The position numbers and the translations under genes were made by a program. Of a DNA stretch of 64,000 nucleotides, positions 8,467 through 18,227 are shown one piece after another. Origin of the DNA: Corynebacterium jeikeium (lineage in GTDB: Bacteria; Actinomycetota; Actinomycetes; Mycobacteriales; Mycobacteriaceae); contig CP033784.1 of NCBI GenBank assembly GCA_003955985.1, forward strand, positions 2,294,001 to 2,358,000, given 5' to 3'. The notes under the pieces were generated by a model, which saw only the letters and a list, made by a program, of their open reading frames with translations, did not search any database and was not told where the DNA came from. The first letter of the stretch is position 1, and every line of letters begins with the position of its first letter.

Positions 8467-9318
8467 ATGTTTGCCTCTTCGAAATCCTCTCTCCGCAGCG
8501 CTAAGCGCGTAATTATCAGCGCTGCAGCCCTCACCACCGCCTTTGGTATTGGGGCCGGCACTGCCGTTGCCCTGCCGGTTTCTCCAGACCTGCAGTCGCT
8601 TAGCCAGAGTGTTCGGGACCTCAAGCTGCCGGAGATCTCGACTCTGAATTCGGGCGACCTTGCCCCTGAGCTCTCTGAGGTACTGGATTCCTCTTCGGTG
8701 AAGCTGCCGGATTCGGTCGTCGCTCTGATTAATGAAAACTTCAAGTTCGCTGAAAACAACAAGCAGGTGGCGGACAAGGTCAAAACTCAGCTGCTGAACG
8801 CCATCGACAGCCTGCCGTTGCCAGCTGCACAGAAGGCCGAAGCCACCCGCGTCGTCAACGAGATTTTCGGTTTGCTGGGGGGCCAGGACGAGCCGTCGCA
8901 GCCTGAGCCGGCGCCTGCCCCTGCTCCACAGCCAGAGCAGAAGCCACGCCCTGAACCACGCCCAGAGCCAAACAACCCGTGCCCGCCGAGCGCCCGCGCA
9001 TGCGTTGACCTGGCTAACCAGAAGACCTGGCTGCAGGAAAATGGCAACATCACCTACGGTCCGGTGCCAATGTCCTCCGGTATGCCGGGTTACGAAACCA
9101 CCCGCGGCCACCTGAGCGTTACCCGCAAGGTCCGCGATGAGTGGTCCCGTCCTTACAACGGTCCGATGCCGTTCTCGGTGTACTTCACCAACGACGGCGA
9201 AGCTTTCCACGAGGGCTCTGTTAGTCAGATGTCCCACGGCTGCATCCACCTGAACCACGATGATGCTGTGAAGTACTTCGATACCCTGCAGGTCGGCGAC
9301 GGCGTCTACATCTGGTAG
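8467..9318 (+). CDS. Secreted L,D-transpeptidase (YkuD domain)
   Basis: This 283-residue protein has an N-terminal signal peptide (basic start, hydrophobic core, cleavage likely after VALP or nearby). A helical region of ~110 residues and a Pro/Glu/Gln-rich linker (~145-175) follow, then a C-terminal YkuD domain with the catalytic motif SHGCIHL (Cys nucleophile about residue 259). It lacks the usual R after SHGC(I/V), having H instead. Such enzymes form 3-3 crosslinks in peptidoglycan or attach proteins to it. TAAGAT at 8454-8459 lies seven bases before the ATG and no ribosome binding site is seen, so the mRNA may be leaderless. It stands alone and is convergent with ackA. Confidence 0.9.
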   Translation: MFASSKSSLRSAKRVIISAAALTTAFGIGAGTAVALPVSPDLQSLSQSVRDLKLPEISTLNSGDLAPELSEVLDSSSVKLPDSVVALINENFKFAENNKQVADKVKTQLLNAIDSLPLPAAQKAEATRVVNEIFGLLGGQDEPSQPEPAPAPAPQPEQKPRPEPRPEPNNPCPPSARACVDLANQKTWLQENGNITYGPVPMSSGMPGYETTRGHLSVTRKVRDEWSRPYNGPMPFSVYFTNDGEAFHEGSVSQMSHGCIHLNHDDAVKYFDTLQVGDGVYIW

Positions 9319-9395
9319 TTAGCTGCGCTGATGCGTTGAAACGATGACCGGGTGACTGAGCCTGTTGAGGCATAGGCGCAGTCGCCCCGGCGGTG

Positions 9396-9458
9396 AAAAA
9401 TGAGCTCGCCCCACTAGGTTCTTCCAGTTTGGAAGACAGTGGGAGCGAGCTCATTTTT
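9396..9458. terminator. Long bidirectional terminator between ldt and ackA
   Basis: AAAAATGAGCTCG and CGAGCTCATTTTT form the base of a ~20-bp stem continued by CCCACT/AGTGGG, with one mismatch. A nested CTTCC/GGAAG hairpin sits at the top. A-run and T-run flanks allow it to work for both convergent genes (transpeptidase on plus, pta-ackA on minus). Confidence 0.88.
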
Positions 9459-9562
9459 GTTGGGTCACAGCTGCGGATTCAACAGATGGGGCATCTAGCA
9501 GCCGTCGATTACGGAGGGTTACAGGGGGTCCTGCCTACTCGCCAGGGCCCCTGCCCCAAAAC

Positions 9563-10759
9563 CTACTCCACGAAGCTCATTGCGTAGCGAGCAATGGCCA
9601 GTTCCTCGTTGGTCGGTACCACGAAGACCTTGACCTTCGAGTCCTCCGCCGAAATCAGACGCGGGCCGTCATTCGGCTGGGAGTTGAGCTCGTCATCAAT
9701 CTTGATACCGAAGTTCTCAAGCTCAGCCATCGAATCACGGCGGATACCGACATGGTTCTCACCGACACCGGCGGTGAAGGTGATGGCATCGAGGCGGCCG
9801 AGAATCAGCATGTAAGAGCCAATGTAGCGGCGCAGCTGGTGGACATACATCTGGTACGCAGCCCAAGCATCCGGGTCGTGGTCATCCATGCGCTCCTGCA
9901 GGACTCGGAAGTCATTGACACCAGAGACACCCTTCAGACCGGACTGGCGGTTACACAGATTGTCGATCTCGTCGATGCTCATGCCGTTGCGGTAGAGGTG
10001 GAAGATGACGCCCGGGTCAATGTCACCGGTACGGGTACCCATCATCAGACCAGCCAGCGGAGTCAGCCCCATCGAGGTATCCACCGCCTGGCCACCTCGG
10101 ATAGCCGCACACGACGCACCGTTACCCAGGTGCAGCGTAATCTGGTTGATTTCCTCTGCCGGCTTATTCAGAAGGTCCGGCACCTGCTTGGAAACAAACT
10201 CATGCGAGGTGCCGTGGAAGCCGTAACGACGGATATCAAACTTCGATGCGACCTCTGCATTGAGCGGGTACAGAGCAGCAGCTGGCGGCATGGTGTGGAA
10301 GAAACCAGTGTCGAAGACGGCGACGTGCGGCACGTCGGGAAGCAGCTTGCGAGACTCTTCGATACCTACGATATTGGCCGGGTTGTGCAGCGGCGCCAGC
10401 GGAATAAGGTCGCGGATCATGCCGACGATTTCGTCGGTAATCAGCTCCGGTCCAGAGAACAGGCGACCACCGTGAACGACGCGGTGACCGACGGCCGCAA
10501 TATCCACCGACTCCGGACCAACACCGTGCTCATCCATCAGCTCGAACGCGCGGTCAAGACCACTGGCGTGGTCAGCGATCGGCTCAGTGATTTCAATCTT
10601 CTGTCCGGAGAACTTCAGATTAATAATGCCGTCTTCTTCACCAATGCGCTCCACCAGACCTGAGACATACGGCGGCTGCGTTGAGTCCTTCTCCGGATCT
10701 ACCAGCTGAAACTTGATAGAGGAGGAACCGGAGTTCAAAACAAGTACGTGACGGGACAT
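9563..10759 (-). CDS. ackA: Acetate kinase
   Basis: 398 residues, the usual length, and full-length. Motifs in order: [13 protein letters not shown] (Asn7 and the phosphate loop), [19 protein letters not shown] (catalytic Asp), [20 protein letters not shown] and the C-terminal [10 protein letters not shown]. The enzyme interconverts acetyl phosphate + ADP and acetate + ATP; in corynebacteria it serves both overflow and growth on acetate. The start lies only five bases after the pta stop, so its ribosome binding site is inside pta and the two are cotranscribed. The transcript ends at the large hairpin downstream. Confidence 0.97.
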   Translation of the reverse strand: MSRHVLVLNSGSSSIKFQLVDPEKDSTQPPYVSGLVERIGEEDGIINLKFSGQKIEITEPIADHASGLDRAFELMDEHGVGPESVDIAAVGHRVVHGGRLFSGPELITDEIVGMIRDLIPLAPLHNPANIVGIEESRKLLPDVPHVAVFDTGFFHTMPPAAALYPLNAEVASKFDIRRYGFHGTSHEFVSKQVPDLLNKPAEEINQITLHLGNGASCAAIRGGQAVDTSMGLTPLAGLMMGTRTGDIDPGVIFHLYRNGMSIDEIDNLCNRQSGLKGVSGVNDFRVLQERMDDHDPDAWAAYQMYVHQLRRYIGSYMLILGRLDAITFTAGVGENHVGIRRDSMAELENFGIKIDDELNSQPNDGPRLISAEDSKVKVFVVPTNEELAIARYAMSFVE

Positions 10760-10764
10760 AATAA

Positions 10765-12291
10765 TTAGTTTCCTCCAGCCTGAATAGCGGTAATTGCAAC
10801 CGTGTTGATGATGTCCGGCACCGTGGCGCCACGGGAAAGGTCGTTGACCGGCTTGTTCAAGCCCTGCAGAATCGGGCCGATTGCCAATGCACCACCACAG
10901 CGCTGGGCAATCTTGTAACCGATGTTACCGGCGTCCAGATCCGGGAACACGAAAACAGTTGCCTTACCCGCAACGGAGGAATCCGGCATCTTCTTCGCAG
11001 CCACAGACGGGTCAATAGCAGCATCGAACTGCAGCGGACCATCGACAGCGAGCTCCGGAGCCAGCTCCTTGGCCTTGGCCAGACCCGCCTTCACACGGTC
11101 CACATCCTCACCTGTGCCGGATGCTCCAGTGGAGTAGCTCAGCATGGCGACGCGGGCGTCGATGCCGAAGGAAGCTGCAGTCTCGGCGGATACTACCGCG
11201 ATTTCACCCAGCTGTTCCGGAGCAGGCTTCGGCAGCACCGCACAGTCCGCAAAACCCCACAGCGAGTTGTCCATAACCATGAGGAACAGTGACGACACCG
11301 TGGAAGCCGACGGCTTGGTCTTAATGATTTGCAAGGACGGACGAATGGTGTGCGCAGTTGTGTGGGCTGCACCGGACACCATGCCGTCGACAAGCCCGTT
11401 GTGAATCATCATCGTCGCGAAGTAGGAGATGTCCCGCATCGTCTCACGGGCCTGCTCCAGCGTGACCCCCTTGGCCTTGCGCATCTCTGCGAACTGTTCC
11501 GCGAACTGCTCAACATATTCGGAGGTCTGCGGGTTCCAGAGATGGGCGGCGTCGATGTCAAAACCCAGTTCGGCGGCGCGTGCCTTCATCGCATCCGGGT
11601 CGCCGAGGATAGTGAGCTCACAGATGTCCTCGCGCAGGAGGTAATCAGCGGCTTCAAGAATGCGGTCATCGTCCCCCTCTGGCAGCACAATGTGGCGTTT
11701 ATCAGCCTTGGCGCGCTGCAATAGCCACCACTGGAAACGCTGTGGAGTCATCACTGCGGTGACCTCGCGGCTTACGACCTTGCGCAGCCCCTCAGCATCG
11801 TCAACGGCAACAACGGGAACGTCGAGCTCGAGAGTCTTAGCAGCCTCAGCTGCCTCCTCCCCTGTAAGGACAACTGCGAGTACCTCGCTGTGACGCTGAG
11901 CTGCACTGCTGAGAGCCAAACGAACGCGAGCCTTTGCGGCCTCTGTGTGGCAGCCCTCGCCGCCAGCGACAACGATGACACCGGCGCCGGCGACGGTGGC
12001 AATGCGGAAGTCAAAATCGAGGTTGCCGGAGCCGGTCAGAACAGCCGCCCCCTCGTTAGCAGCGCGGTCAGCCTCAACAGCACTGACGATGGTGTCAAGC
12101 GCGGATTCCGGATCCACAACAACCTGATCCACGGTGGCGCCGTGCGCCCCACCGACAGTGTGGAGGCAACGTGCCCCACCCAGTGCCTCAGACAATGCCG
12201 TAATGACATCTTGCAGATTGTCTGCGCGGTCCACTGAAGTAATCAGGACTGCGGAGTTGTTGGTGGACGCTTGGGCGTTCTTATCGCTCAC
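10765..12291 (-). CDS. pta: Phosphate acetyltransferase
   Basis: 508 residues. The N-terminal ~185 residues are a divergent regulatory half of the kind seen in long Pta proteins, without an obvious P-loop. The C-terminal ~320 residues are the PTA/PTB catalytic domain ([54 protein letters not shown]). It converts acetyl-CoA + Pi to acetyl phosphate + CoA and leads the pta-ackA operon. The ATG at 12291 is preceded by GAAAGGAA. Corynebacterial pta-ackA is controlled by the RamA, RamB and GlxR regulators; one GlxR-like site is visible upstream. Confidence 0.96.
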   Translation of the reverse strand: MSDKNAQASTNNSAVLITSVDRADNLQDVITALSEALGGARCLHTVGGAHGATVDQVVVDPESALDTIVSAVEADRAANEGAAVLTGSGNLDFDFRIATVAGAGVIVVAGGEGCHTEAAKARVRLALSSAAQRHSEVLAVVLTGEEAAEAAKTLELDVPVVAVDDAEGLRKVVSREVTAVMTPQRFQWWLLQRAKADKRHIVLPEGDDDRILEAADYLLREDICELTILGDPDAMKARAAELGFDIDAAHLWNPQTSEYVEQFAEQFAEMRKAKGVTLEQARETMRDISYFATMMIHNGLVDGMVSGAAHTTAHTIRPSLQIIKTKPSASTVSSLFLMVMDNSLWGFADCAVLPKPAPEQLGEIAVVSAETAASFGIDARVAMLSYSTGASGTGEDVDRVKAGLAKAKELAPELAVDGPLQFDAAIDPSVAAKKMPDSSVAGKATVFVFPDLDAGNIGYKIAQRCGGALAIGPILQGLNKPVNDLSRGATVPDIINTVAITAIQAGGN

Positions 12292-12533
12292 CGACGTTCC
12301 TTTCTCGCACTGCGCTTAATCGTTGACTTATTTAAACGTTGACTTGGCTCGAGCCGTTGGACTGCCGGAGGCTCAAGATCATGCTGAGCTTCTAATCCTG
12401 CTGAATCTAATCCCGCTGAGTCCCAAATCATTATTTTCATCTTATTGTGAGTCACCTTACATCTCACGGCGGACTCAAACCTCTTTGGTTACCCCTGGTA
12501 GCCACACTTTTCCCCGCAGATTCCAACAATTTT

Positions 12534-12564
12534 CCCGCATAATCGCGGGTTTTATGCGGTTTTT
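12534..12564 (+). terminator. Two mutually exclusive hairpins followed by T5
   Basis: CCGCATAA (12535-12542) pairs perfectly with TTATGCGG (12552-12559) and is followed by five T. The same left arm extended by one base can instead form CCCGC/GCGGG with the loop sequence. The terminator conformation reads on the plus strand, but no plus-strand gene lies upstream in this gap, so an untranslated transcript or an attenuator would be needed. Confidence 0.45.
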
Positions 12565-12595
12565 CTAGTGAACTAGCCCAAATTCCCACATTAGA

Positions 12596-12611
12596 CGTGA
12601 CTAAGGTCACA
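12596..12611. promoter_or_regulatory. GlxR/CRP-like binding site
   Basis: CGTGACTAAGGTCACA matches TGTGANNTANNTCACA except at positions 1 and 8, and has the diagnostic GTGA-N6-TCAC. It sits about 225 bases before fprA and 305 bases before pta. GlxR is the cAMP-responsive global regulator of corynebacteria. Confidence 0.6.
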
Positions 12612-12798
12612 TTTAGTTTTGTATGCCTTCAAAAGCATCTCACCGATGATGTGATGCTCGCCTCTCGATTTTTCGTAAGTTATCGCTACGATTGGGGGCG
12701 CTACCATTGGGAATGTCGAATAAACCGATAGCTCACCAATAACTCCTTTCCCCCACGAGGTCACCGCTGGCAGCTACTTACGCCGCGGCCTCGTGGCC

Positions 12799-12808
12799 GT
12801 CGTAAAGC
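12799..12808 (+). repeat. Dispersed motif, copy before fprA
   Basis: GTCGTAAAGC preceded by GGCC, 24 bases before the fprA start. The preceding GAGG/CCTC inverted pairs (GAGGTCACC ... GCGGCCTCG) are weak. Confidence 0.75.
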
Positions 12809-12832
12809 ATTAGAGAAAGAAGGACACACTTC

Positions 12833-14221
12833 ATGAATCGCCCGCTCCGCGTTGCCGTAATTGGCTCTGGCCCGGCCGGTGTTTATGCTTCCGATGCACT
12901 GATGAAATCCAGTACTGACGTGGAAGTCGATCTGTTTGAAAAGATGCCGGCTCCATTCGGTCTAATCCGCTACGGCGTCGCCCCCGACCACCCACGCATC
13001 AAGGGCATCATCATGGCCTTGCACCGCGTGATGGAAAAGCCGGAGCTGCGCCTATTTTCCAACGTTGAGTTCGGCAAGGACATCACACTCGACGAATTAA
13101 AGGAGCATTACGACGCCGTCATCTTCGCCACCGGTGCCGTCGGCGACCGCGCACTGCCAACGCCGGGAGCGGACCTGCCGGAGCACTTCGGCGCAGGCGA
13201 ATTCGTGGGCTTCTACGACGGCAATCCACTCTTTGAGCGCACCTGGGACCTTTCGGCGGAGTCCGTGGCCGTCGTCGGTGTCGGCAACGTCGCGCTGGAT
13301 GTCTCTCGAATCCTGGCGAAGACCGGTGAGGAACTGCACGTCACAGAGATTCCGGACAATGTCTACGAGGTTCTGAAGACAAATAAGGCCAAGGAAGTCC
13401 ACGTCTTCGGCCGCCGCGGCCCGGCACAGGCAAAGTTCACTCCGCTGGAGCTCAAGGAGCTCGACTACTCACCGAACGTCGAGGTCGTTGTCGATCCGCG
13501 CGATATTGATTACGACTCCGCATCCGAGATTATGCGTCGCAACTCCAAGATCACTGACCAGGTCTGCACCATCCTGGAGAACTACGCCATCCGTGAGCCA
13601 AAGAACGCACCGCACAAGCTCTACATTCACTTCTTCGAGTCGCCAGTGGAAATCCTCAGCGAGGAGGGTACCGACGGCCAGCAGCATGTGACAGGCTTGC
13701 GCACTCAGCGCATGGAATACGACGGTGCTGGCGGGCTGCGGCCGACCGGCGAGACCACCGACTGGAAGGTCGGCGCTGTCTACTCCGCCGTGGGCTACCG
13801 CTCTGATGTGCTGCCGGGTATCCCGTTCGACAACGTGAAGAATGTCATTTCCAACGTCGGTGGTCGAGTCATCGAATCCGACAACACCGAGGATGAAGCA
13901 GCCGAGGCCATCACTGGCCTCTACACCACCGGTTGGGTTCGCCGCGGACCGGTCGGCCTGATTGGTAATACCAAGGGCGATGCCAATGAGGCCGTAGCCA
14001 ATCTGCTGGCCGATGCCGCTGAGGGCAAGAAATTCAACCCGTCGAAGCCGGAGTTGTCCGCTGTCAACGAGCTGCTGGAGTCCAAGGGTATCGACTACCT
14101 GGACTGGGAAGGTTGGCACAAGCTCGATGCTGCCGAACGCACCGCCGGCGAGGCCGAGGGTCGCGAACGCAAGAAGTACGTCGAGTGGGATGAGATGGTC
14201 ACCCACTCCAAGGGCGAGTAA
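12833..14221 (+). CDS. fprA: Ferredoxin/adrenodoxin-type NADP+ reductase FprA
   Basis: 462 residues, a flavoprotein of the adrenodoxin-reductase family. Visible: the FAD Rossmann motif VIGSGPAGVYASD at the N-terminus, PFGLIRYGVAPDHP, the NADP-binding GVGNVALDVSRIL around residue 145, and the C-terminal GWVRRGPVGLIGNTKGDA that contacts FAD. It transfers electrons between NADPH and ferredoxin in the cytosol. It is closely related to fpr2 at 21607 (same motifs almost word for word), so the two are paralogs. Its end carries a tandem duplication of GGCGAGTAAC that includes the stop codon. Confidence 0.94.
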   Translation: MNRPLRVAVIGSGPAGVYASDALMKSSTDVEVDLFEKMPAPFGLIRYGVAPDHPRIKGIIMALHRVMEKPELRLFSNVEFGKDITLDELKEHYDAVIFATGAVGDRALPTPGADLPEHFGAGEFVGFYDGNPLFERTWDLSAESVAVVGVGNVALDVSRILAKTGEELHVTEIPDNVYEVLKTNKAKEVHVFGRRGPAQAKFTPLELKELDYSPNVEVVVDPRDIDYDSASEIMRRNSKITDQVCTILENYAIREPKNAPHKLYIHFFESPVEILSEEGTDGQQHVTGLRTQRMEYDGAGGLRPTGETTDWKVGAVYSAVGYRSDVLPGIPFDNVKNVISNVGGRVIESDNTEDEAAEAITGLYTTGWVRRGPVGLIGNTKGDANEAVANLLADAAEGKKFNPSKPELSAVNELLESKGIDYLDWEGWHKLDAAERTAGEAEGRERKKYVEWDEMVTHSKGE

Positions 14222-14254
14222 CGGCGAGTAACTAGGACGGATAAAAAGCGTCGG

Positions 14255-15025
14255 CTACGCCACTACCTTCACGTCCGTGTACGCGGCGCGCGAGTCCCAG
14301 CGGCAGCACACAATCGGCGCCAACAGCTCGGCCAATGGCTCACCAAAAGCCACCTGACCAGCACCGTCGGCAGCGCCTGCATCGATGACTCGATCCCACA
14401 ATAGGCCCGGCGCGGTAAACAGCGGCACCACTACGAGTCCGCGTCCGCGCTTGGCCGCGCGCTCCTGCGCCGCGGCCACAGCATCGGCTCCCTTGATTTT
14501 CTCAGGACCGACCACGAATGCCGCGCTCACATGTCCCGGCAGCATCCCGCCAAGGTTTGCCGCAAACTGGTGCACCGCCGCATTGGCATCCTCATCAGAG
14601 GAGCCGACCCCCATCACCAGCGCATCGACCGGCCAGGAAAAAGATGCATTCTCCGCCGCTTCGATGATTCGCTTTACGACGGCGCGCTTCGTGCCGTCGC
14701 CAAGCCCGAGTCCTTCAGCCACTGTGATGTCAACACCATGCCGATCGCAGAGTCGAACCTGCTCGGGAACGTCGACTCGCGAGTGGAACGCATCGGTGAA
14801 CAGCAGCGGTACGGCCAGTGCCTGAGTCTCGCCGGCAGCGGCGAGCTCGGCACAGACGGTATCCAGTGAGGGCTCGTCGAGGTCCAGCCAGGCGAGGCGA
14901 ATCTGAGAGGGCGCATCCAGACGGGTGAGCGGCATCTTCTCGCGCACGAGCGCGACCACGTCTTCGAGCACCGGTTTGGTCTCTGAGTGCCGAGAACCGT
15001 GCGCAAGCAGAATCAGTGCGGTCAT
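14255..15025 (-). CDS. cysY: Sirohydrochlorin ferrochelatase-like protein CysY
   Basis: 256 residues made of two CbiX-type halves. The first begins LILLAHGSRH with the metal-inserting His near residue 9; the second begins ALVMGVGSSD. In the C. glutamicum cys operon the equivalent gene is thought to insert Fe into sirohydrochlorin to make siroheme for the sulfite reductase CysI. It is the last gene of this operon, 55 bases after cysN. A copy of the dispersed motif lies inside at 14672-14681, read as AVVKR. Confidence 0.85.
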   Translation of the reverse strand: MTALILLAHGSRHSETKPVLEDVVALVREKMPLTRLDAPSQIRLAWLDLDEPSLDTVCAELAAAGETQALAVPLLFTDAFHSRVDVPEQVRLCDRHGVDITVAEGLGLGDGTKRAVVKRIIEAAENASFSWPVDALVMGVGSSDEDANAAVHQFAANLGGMLPGHVSAAFVVGPEKIKGADAVAAAQERAAKRGRGLVVVPLFTAPGLLWDRVIDAGAADGAGQVAFGEPLAELLAPIVCCRWDSRAAYTDVKVVA

Positions 15026-15080
15026 CGATGGTCTCCTCAGGCTCGCTAGCTGTGCTTTCTGGTTTCTCTACCTGGCAGCT

Positions 15081-16382
15081 CTACTGGGCAGCGCCACGCA
15101 CGAGGCCTGCGGTGAGGGTGTCACCGGTGCCCGGCTCGATGAGCAGGAATGCACCGACACGGCCACCGACGCGGTAGGCATCGACCGGCAGCGGCTGTGC
15201 GACCTCGACGGTGATCTCCGCGACGTCGTTGACTGCAAGCTGATCAGCCACACCGGTGGGCTCACCGGTTTCGATATCGATGAGCGCATCGACGGAAGCG
15301 ATACGACCACGCACCAGTGCGGCACCATAGCGCACCTCTACGACGCGACCGACTGCCAGCGGCTTGTCCGCAAGGTGGACAGCCACGGCGGAGAAGCGGC
15401 GGACGTCCTCCGGACGGGTGCCACTGATGAGATCACCACGGGCGAGGTCGAACTCGGCATCCAAGCTGATGGCAACCGACTGACCGGCCACGGCCTCAGT
15501 GACATCCTCGGCTGCCACGGTGATCTTCGTGACCGTAGCCTGACGGTTGGCGTCTACGGAGACAGTGTCACCCACACGCACACTGCCTGCGGCGATACGG
15601 CCAGCGTAACCGCGGTATTCAGTGGCGTGATCACGAATGACGTAGTCGATGGGCAGGCGTAGGTCGGCCTCGGCATCGGTTTCCAGGTCGGCACCGATGT
15701 TGAGGTTTTCCAGCAGTTCCAACACAGTCGGCCCCTCGTACCACGGGGTGTGCTCAGACGGATCGACAATGTTGTCGCCGACCAAAGCCGACACTGGAAC
15801 AACGAAGGTGTTCTGAAGACCCAAACGCTCTGCCAGCACTGCTACATCCGACTCAATCTTGCGGAAGGCTTCTTCGCTGTAGTCCAGCAGGTCGATCTTG
15901 TTGACGGCAAAGATTACGTGGCGAACACCCAGCAGACCGGCCACCGTTGCGTGTCGCTTGGTCTGCGTCACGACGCCGTTGCGTGCGTCGATAAGCAAAA
16001 CGACGGCCTCAGCGGTGGACATACCAGTGATGGTGTTTCGGGTGTACTGCTCGTGACCAGGGCAGTCGGCGAGGATGAACGAGCGGACGTCGGTGGCGAA
16101 GTAGCGGTAGGCAACGTCGATCGTGATGCCCTGCTCACGCTCGGCCCGCAGACCATCAACCAGCAACGAGAGGTCAGGATTTTCCTGACCGCGCGCCTGC
16201 GAGGAGGCGACGACGGCCTCGTACTGGTCAGCGAGGATGTTCTTCGTGTCGTGCAGCAAGCGCCCGACAAAGGTCGACTTACCGTCGTCGACGGAGCCAG
16301 CGGTGCACAGGCGAAGAGTGCGACGAGCGCGAGTGGCGCGGTCGGCGGTAATCAGGGTAGCTGGGGAATTTGGCTGGCTCAT
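15081..16382 (-). CDS. cysN: Sulfate adenylyltransferase subunit 1 (GTPase)
   Basis: 433 residues, an EF-Tu-like GTPase. Motifs are GSVDDGKST (P-loop, about residue 31), the switch region EREQGITIDVAYRYF, DCPGHEQYT and NKIDLLD, followed by two beta-barrel domains. It forms ATP sulfurylase with CysD, using GTP hydrolysis to drive adenylation of sulfate to APS. It is not fused to an APS kinase (CysC) domain. That agrees with a pathway that reduces APS directly through the Fe-S type CysH in this operon. Its start overlaps the cysD stop by one base. Confidence 0.95.
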   Translation of the reverse strand: MSQPNSPATLITADRATRARRTLRLCTAGSVDDGKSTFVGRLLHDTKNILADQYEAVVASSQARGQENPDLSLLVDGLRAEREQGITIDVAYRYFATDVRSFILADCPGHEQYTRNTITGMSTAEAVVLLIDARNGVVTQTKRHATVAGLLGVRHVIFAVNKIDLLDYSEEAFRKIESDVAVLAERLGLQNTFVVPVSALVGDNIVDPSEHTPWYEGPTVLELLENLNIGADLETDAEADLRLPIDYVIRDHATEYRGYAGRIAAGSVRVGDTVSVDANRQATVTKITVAAEDVTEAVAGQSVAISLDAEFDLARGDLISGTRPEDVRRFSAVAVHLADKPLAVGRVVEVRYGAALVRGRIASVDALIDIETGEPTGVADQLAVNDVAEITVEVAQPLPVDAYRVGGRVGAFLLIEPGTGDTLTAGLVRGAAQ

Positions 16383-17308
16383 CAGAAGTAACCTTCCTTC
16401 TTGCGGTCTTCCATGGAGGATTCGGACAACTTGTCATCTGCGCGGGTAGCGCCGCGCTCGGTGAGCTTGGATGTGCGAAGTTCCTCCATGACCTCCGCAA
16501 TAGTGGTGGCAGTCGATTCGACAGCGCCGGTACAGCTCATGTCACCGACAGTGCGGTAGCGGACAGTGCGAACCTCTAGGGTCTCACCGTCGCGGGGTCC
16601 ACCCCACTCGCCCGGTGCCAACCACATGCCGCCGCGGTTGAATACCTCACGCTCATGGGCAAAGTAGATGGGTGGCAGCTCGATGTCACGGGCTTCGATG
16701 TAGGCCCAGACGTCGGCCTCGGTCCAGTTCGAGATTGGGAAAACGCGAACGTTCTCTCCAGCGGCGTGGCGACCGTTGTAGAGCCCCCACAGCTCCGGCC
16801 GCTGACGGCGTGGATCCCAACCGCCGAAGGAGTCGCGGACGGAGAACACGCGCTCCTTGGCGCGGGCCTTCTCCTCATCGCGGCGGGCGCCACCGAGGAC
16901 GGCATCGTAACCACGGTTGGCAATGGTCTCCACCAGTGGCACGGTCTGCAAGGGGTTGCGGGTGCCGTCAGCACGCTCGGTGAGCACACCGCTGTCAATC
17001 CAGTCTTGGACCTTGGCTACGTGCAGCTTAATGCCCGGCTGAGCGGCAATCTTGTCGCGGAATTCAATGACTTCGGGGAAGTTGTGGCCGGTGTCGACGT
17101 GGAGCAGCTCTAGCGGGATACCCGCCGGTGCGAAGGCGCGCTTGGCCAGCTCGAGCACGACGACGGAGTCCTTTCCGCCGGAGAAAAGCAGTGCCGGACG
17201 GTCAAACTGGCCGGCGGTTTGGCGGATAATGTCGATGGCCTCGGCTTCCAGTTCGGCAAGCCGCGGGTCGAGGCGGTTTTGTACGGAAACGGTGGTTGAG
17301 CTTGTCAT
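16382..17308 (-). CDS. cysD: Sulfate adenylyltransferase subunit 2
   Basis: 308 residues of the PP-loop ATP-pyrophosphatase fold, with the signature LLFSGGKDSVV near residue 41 and the conserved blocks HVDTGHNFPEVIEFRD and IFPISNWTEADVW (here VFPISNWTEADVW). It catalyses transfer of AMP from ATP to sulfate in complex with CysN. It is separated from cysH by 154 bases that include a duplicated GCTGTGTTA and a T/A-rich stretch, so a secondary promoter or processing site is possible there. It overlaps cysN by one base. Confidence 0.95.
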   Translation of the reverse strand: MTSSTTVSVQNRLDPRLAELEAEAIDIIRQTAGQFDRPALLFSGGKDSVVVLELAKRAFAPAGIPLELLHVDTGHNFPEVIEFRDKIAAQPGIKLHVAKVQDWIDSGVLTERADGTRNPLQTVPLVETIANRGYDAVLGGARRDEEKARAKERVFSVRDSFGGWDPRRQRPELWGLYNGRHAAGENVRVFPISNWTEADVWAYIEARDIELPPIYFAHEREVFNRGGMWLAPGEWGGPRDGETLEVRTVRYRTVGDMSCTGAVESTATTIAEVMEELRTSKLTERGATRADDKLSESSMEDRKKEGYF

Positions 17309-17462
17309 GGGGTTCTTTCTGTTGTGGCTGTGTTAGCTGTGTTAGCCTTTCGGCTGTTTTAAAAAAAACTGTCTGTATAAGCTGCAGGTCGCAGCTAGCC
17401 ATGAGCGGCAATTGGCTAGTGACTAGTGGCTGTCGGTATCGTCTAGCCGCCAGCCACTCAAA

Positions 17463-18227
17463 CTAGAGATGCAATCCGCACTCTGTCTTCTCGCTGCCCG
17501 CCCAGCGGCCCGAGCGCGGATCCGCACCCTCTGCCACTCGCGCAGTGCATGTCGCGCACCCAATCGACGGGAACCCCTGTTGTGTCAGCGGATGCACAAT
17601 GAGGTCGTTGTCCTCGATGTACTGGGCAACGTCCTCATCCGTCCAGGTGGCCAGCGGGTTGAGCTTGATGCGACCGGTCTTATCGATTTCCAGTACCGGC
17701 GTGTGTGCGCGGGTCGGCGCGTCGACGCGCTTCAGACCTGTGACCCAGCCCTCGTAGGGGCGCTTCACAGCTGACAGCGGCTCGACCTTCCGCAGTGCGC
17801 AGCATCGCGTCGGGTCGGTCTTGTACAGGTCGACGCCCTCTTCGGCGTCTTGCTCGGCGCGGGTGCGCTTCGGCTCAATCGACAGCAGTCGGTTGTCGTA
17901 GCGCTGTGCAACCTGCTCCGCCACATCAAGGGTCTCCGGGAAGTGGTAACCCGTATCCAGGAAAACCAGGTCGGCTTCCGGCGCGTGCCGAGCAGCCAGT
18001 TCCGCCAATACCGTGTCCTGCATCGACAGGGTCACAGCCAGTGGCGTGTGCAGGTGCTCCGCACCCCATTCCAGTACTTCCCCGGCAGTGGCAGTCTCCA
18101 GCTTGGAGCCCCACTCCAGCGCGAGCTCGATCAGACGACGAGCGGTCTCCGGATTGTCCAGCACATCCTGACGCGCGAGCGCCTCCTGAGTCTTAATGAC
18201 TTCAGCGGTTTTCAGTCCCGTGCTCAT
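17463..18227 (-). CDS. cysH: APS/PAPS reductase, Fe-S type
   Basis: 254 residues with a PP-loop-like N-terminal half (AVTLSMQDTV, FLDTGYHFPET). It carries the cysteine pattern CC (TRCCALRK) then CATC (IGCATC) that binds a 4Fe-4S cluster, plus the catalytic C-terminal ECGLH. This pattern marks assimilatory enzymes that reduce APS directly to sulfite with thioredoxin. The gene overlaps cysX by four bases (ATGA), indicating translational coupling. No cysC is present in the operon, consistent with APS rather than PAPS as substrate. Confidence 0.94.
   Translation of the reverse strand: MSTGLKTAEVIKTQEALARQDVLDNPETARRLIELALEWGSKLETATAGEVLEWGAEHLHTPLAVTLSMQDTVLAELAARHAPEADLVFLDTGYHFPETLDVAEQVAQRYDNRLLSIEPKRTRAEQDAEEGVDLYKTDPTRCCALRKVEPLSAVKRPYEGWVTGLKRVDAPTRAHTPVLEIDKTGRIKLNPLATWTDEDVAQYIEDNDLIVHPLTQQGFPSIGCATCTARVAEGADPRSGRWAGSEKTECGLHL

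Larger units (their letters stand above)
12292..12832. other. pta/fprA divergent intergenic region
   Basis: A 540-base gap without a credible gene; an 81-codon frame from 12323 has no ribosome binding site and no recognisable protein. It holds a GTGAG-N11-CTCAC inverted repeat at about 12447-12467, a hairpin pair with T5 at 12534-12564, a GlxR-like site at 12596-12611, and a copy of the dispersed motif at 12799-12808. The ribosome binding site of fprA (AGAAAGAAGGA) lies just before 12833. The length suits complex control of the acetate genes. Confidence 0.6.

Noticed and set aside
12323..12568. An 81-codon frame in the pta/fprA gap
   Set aside because: No ribosome binding site, no recognisable protein, and it overlaps hairpins and regulatory sites.
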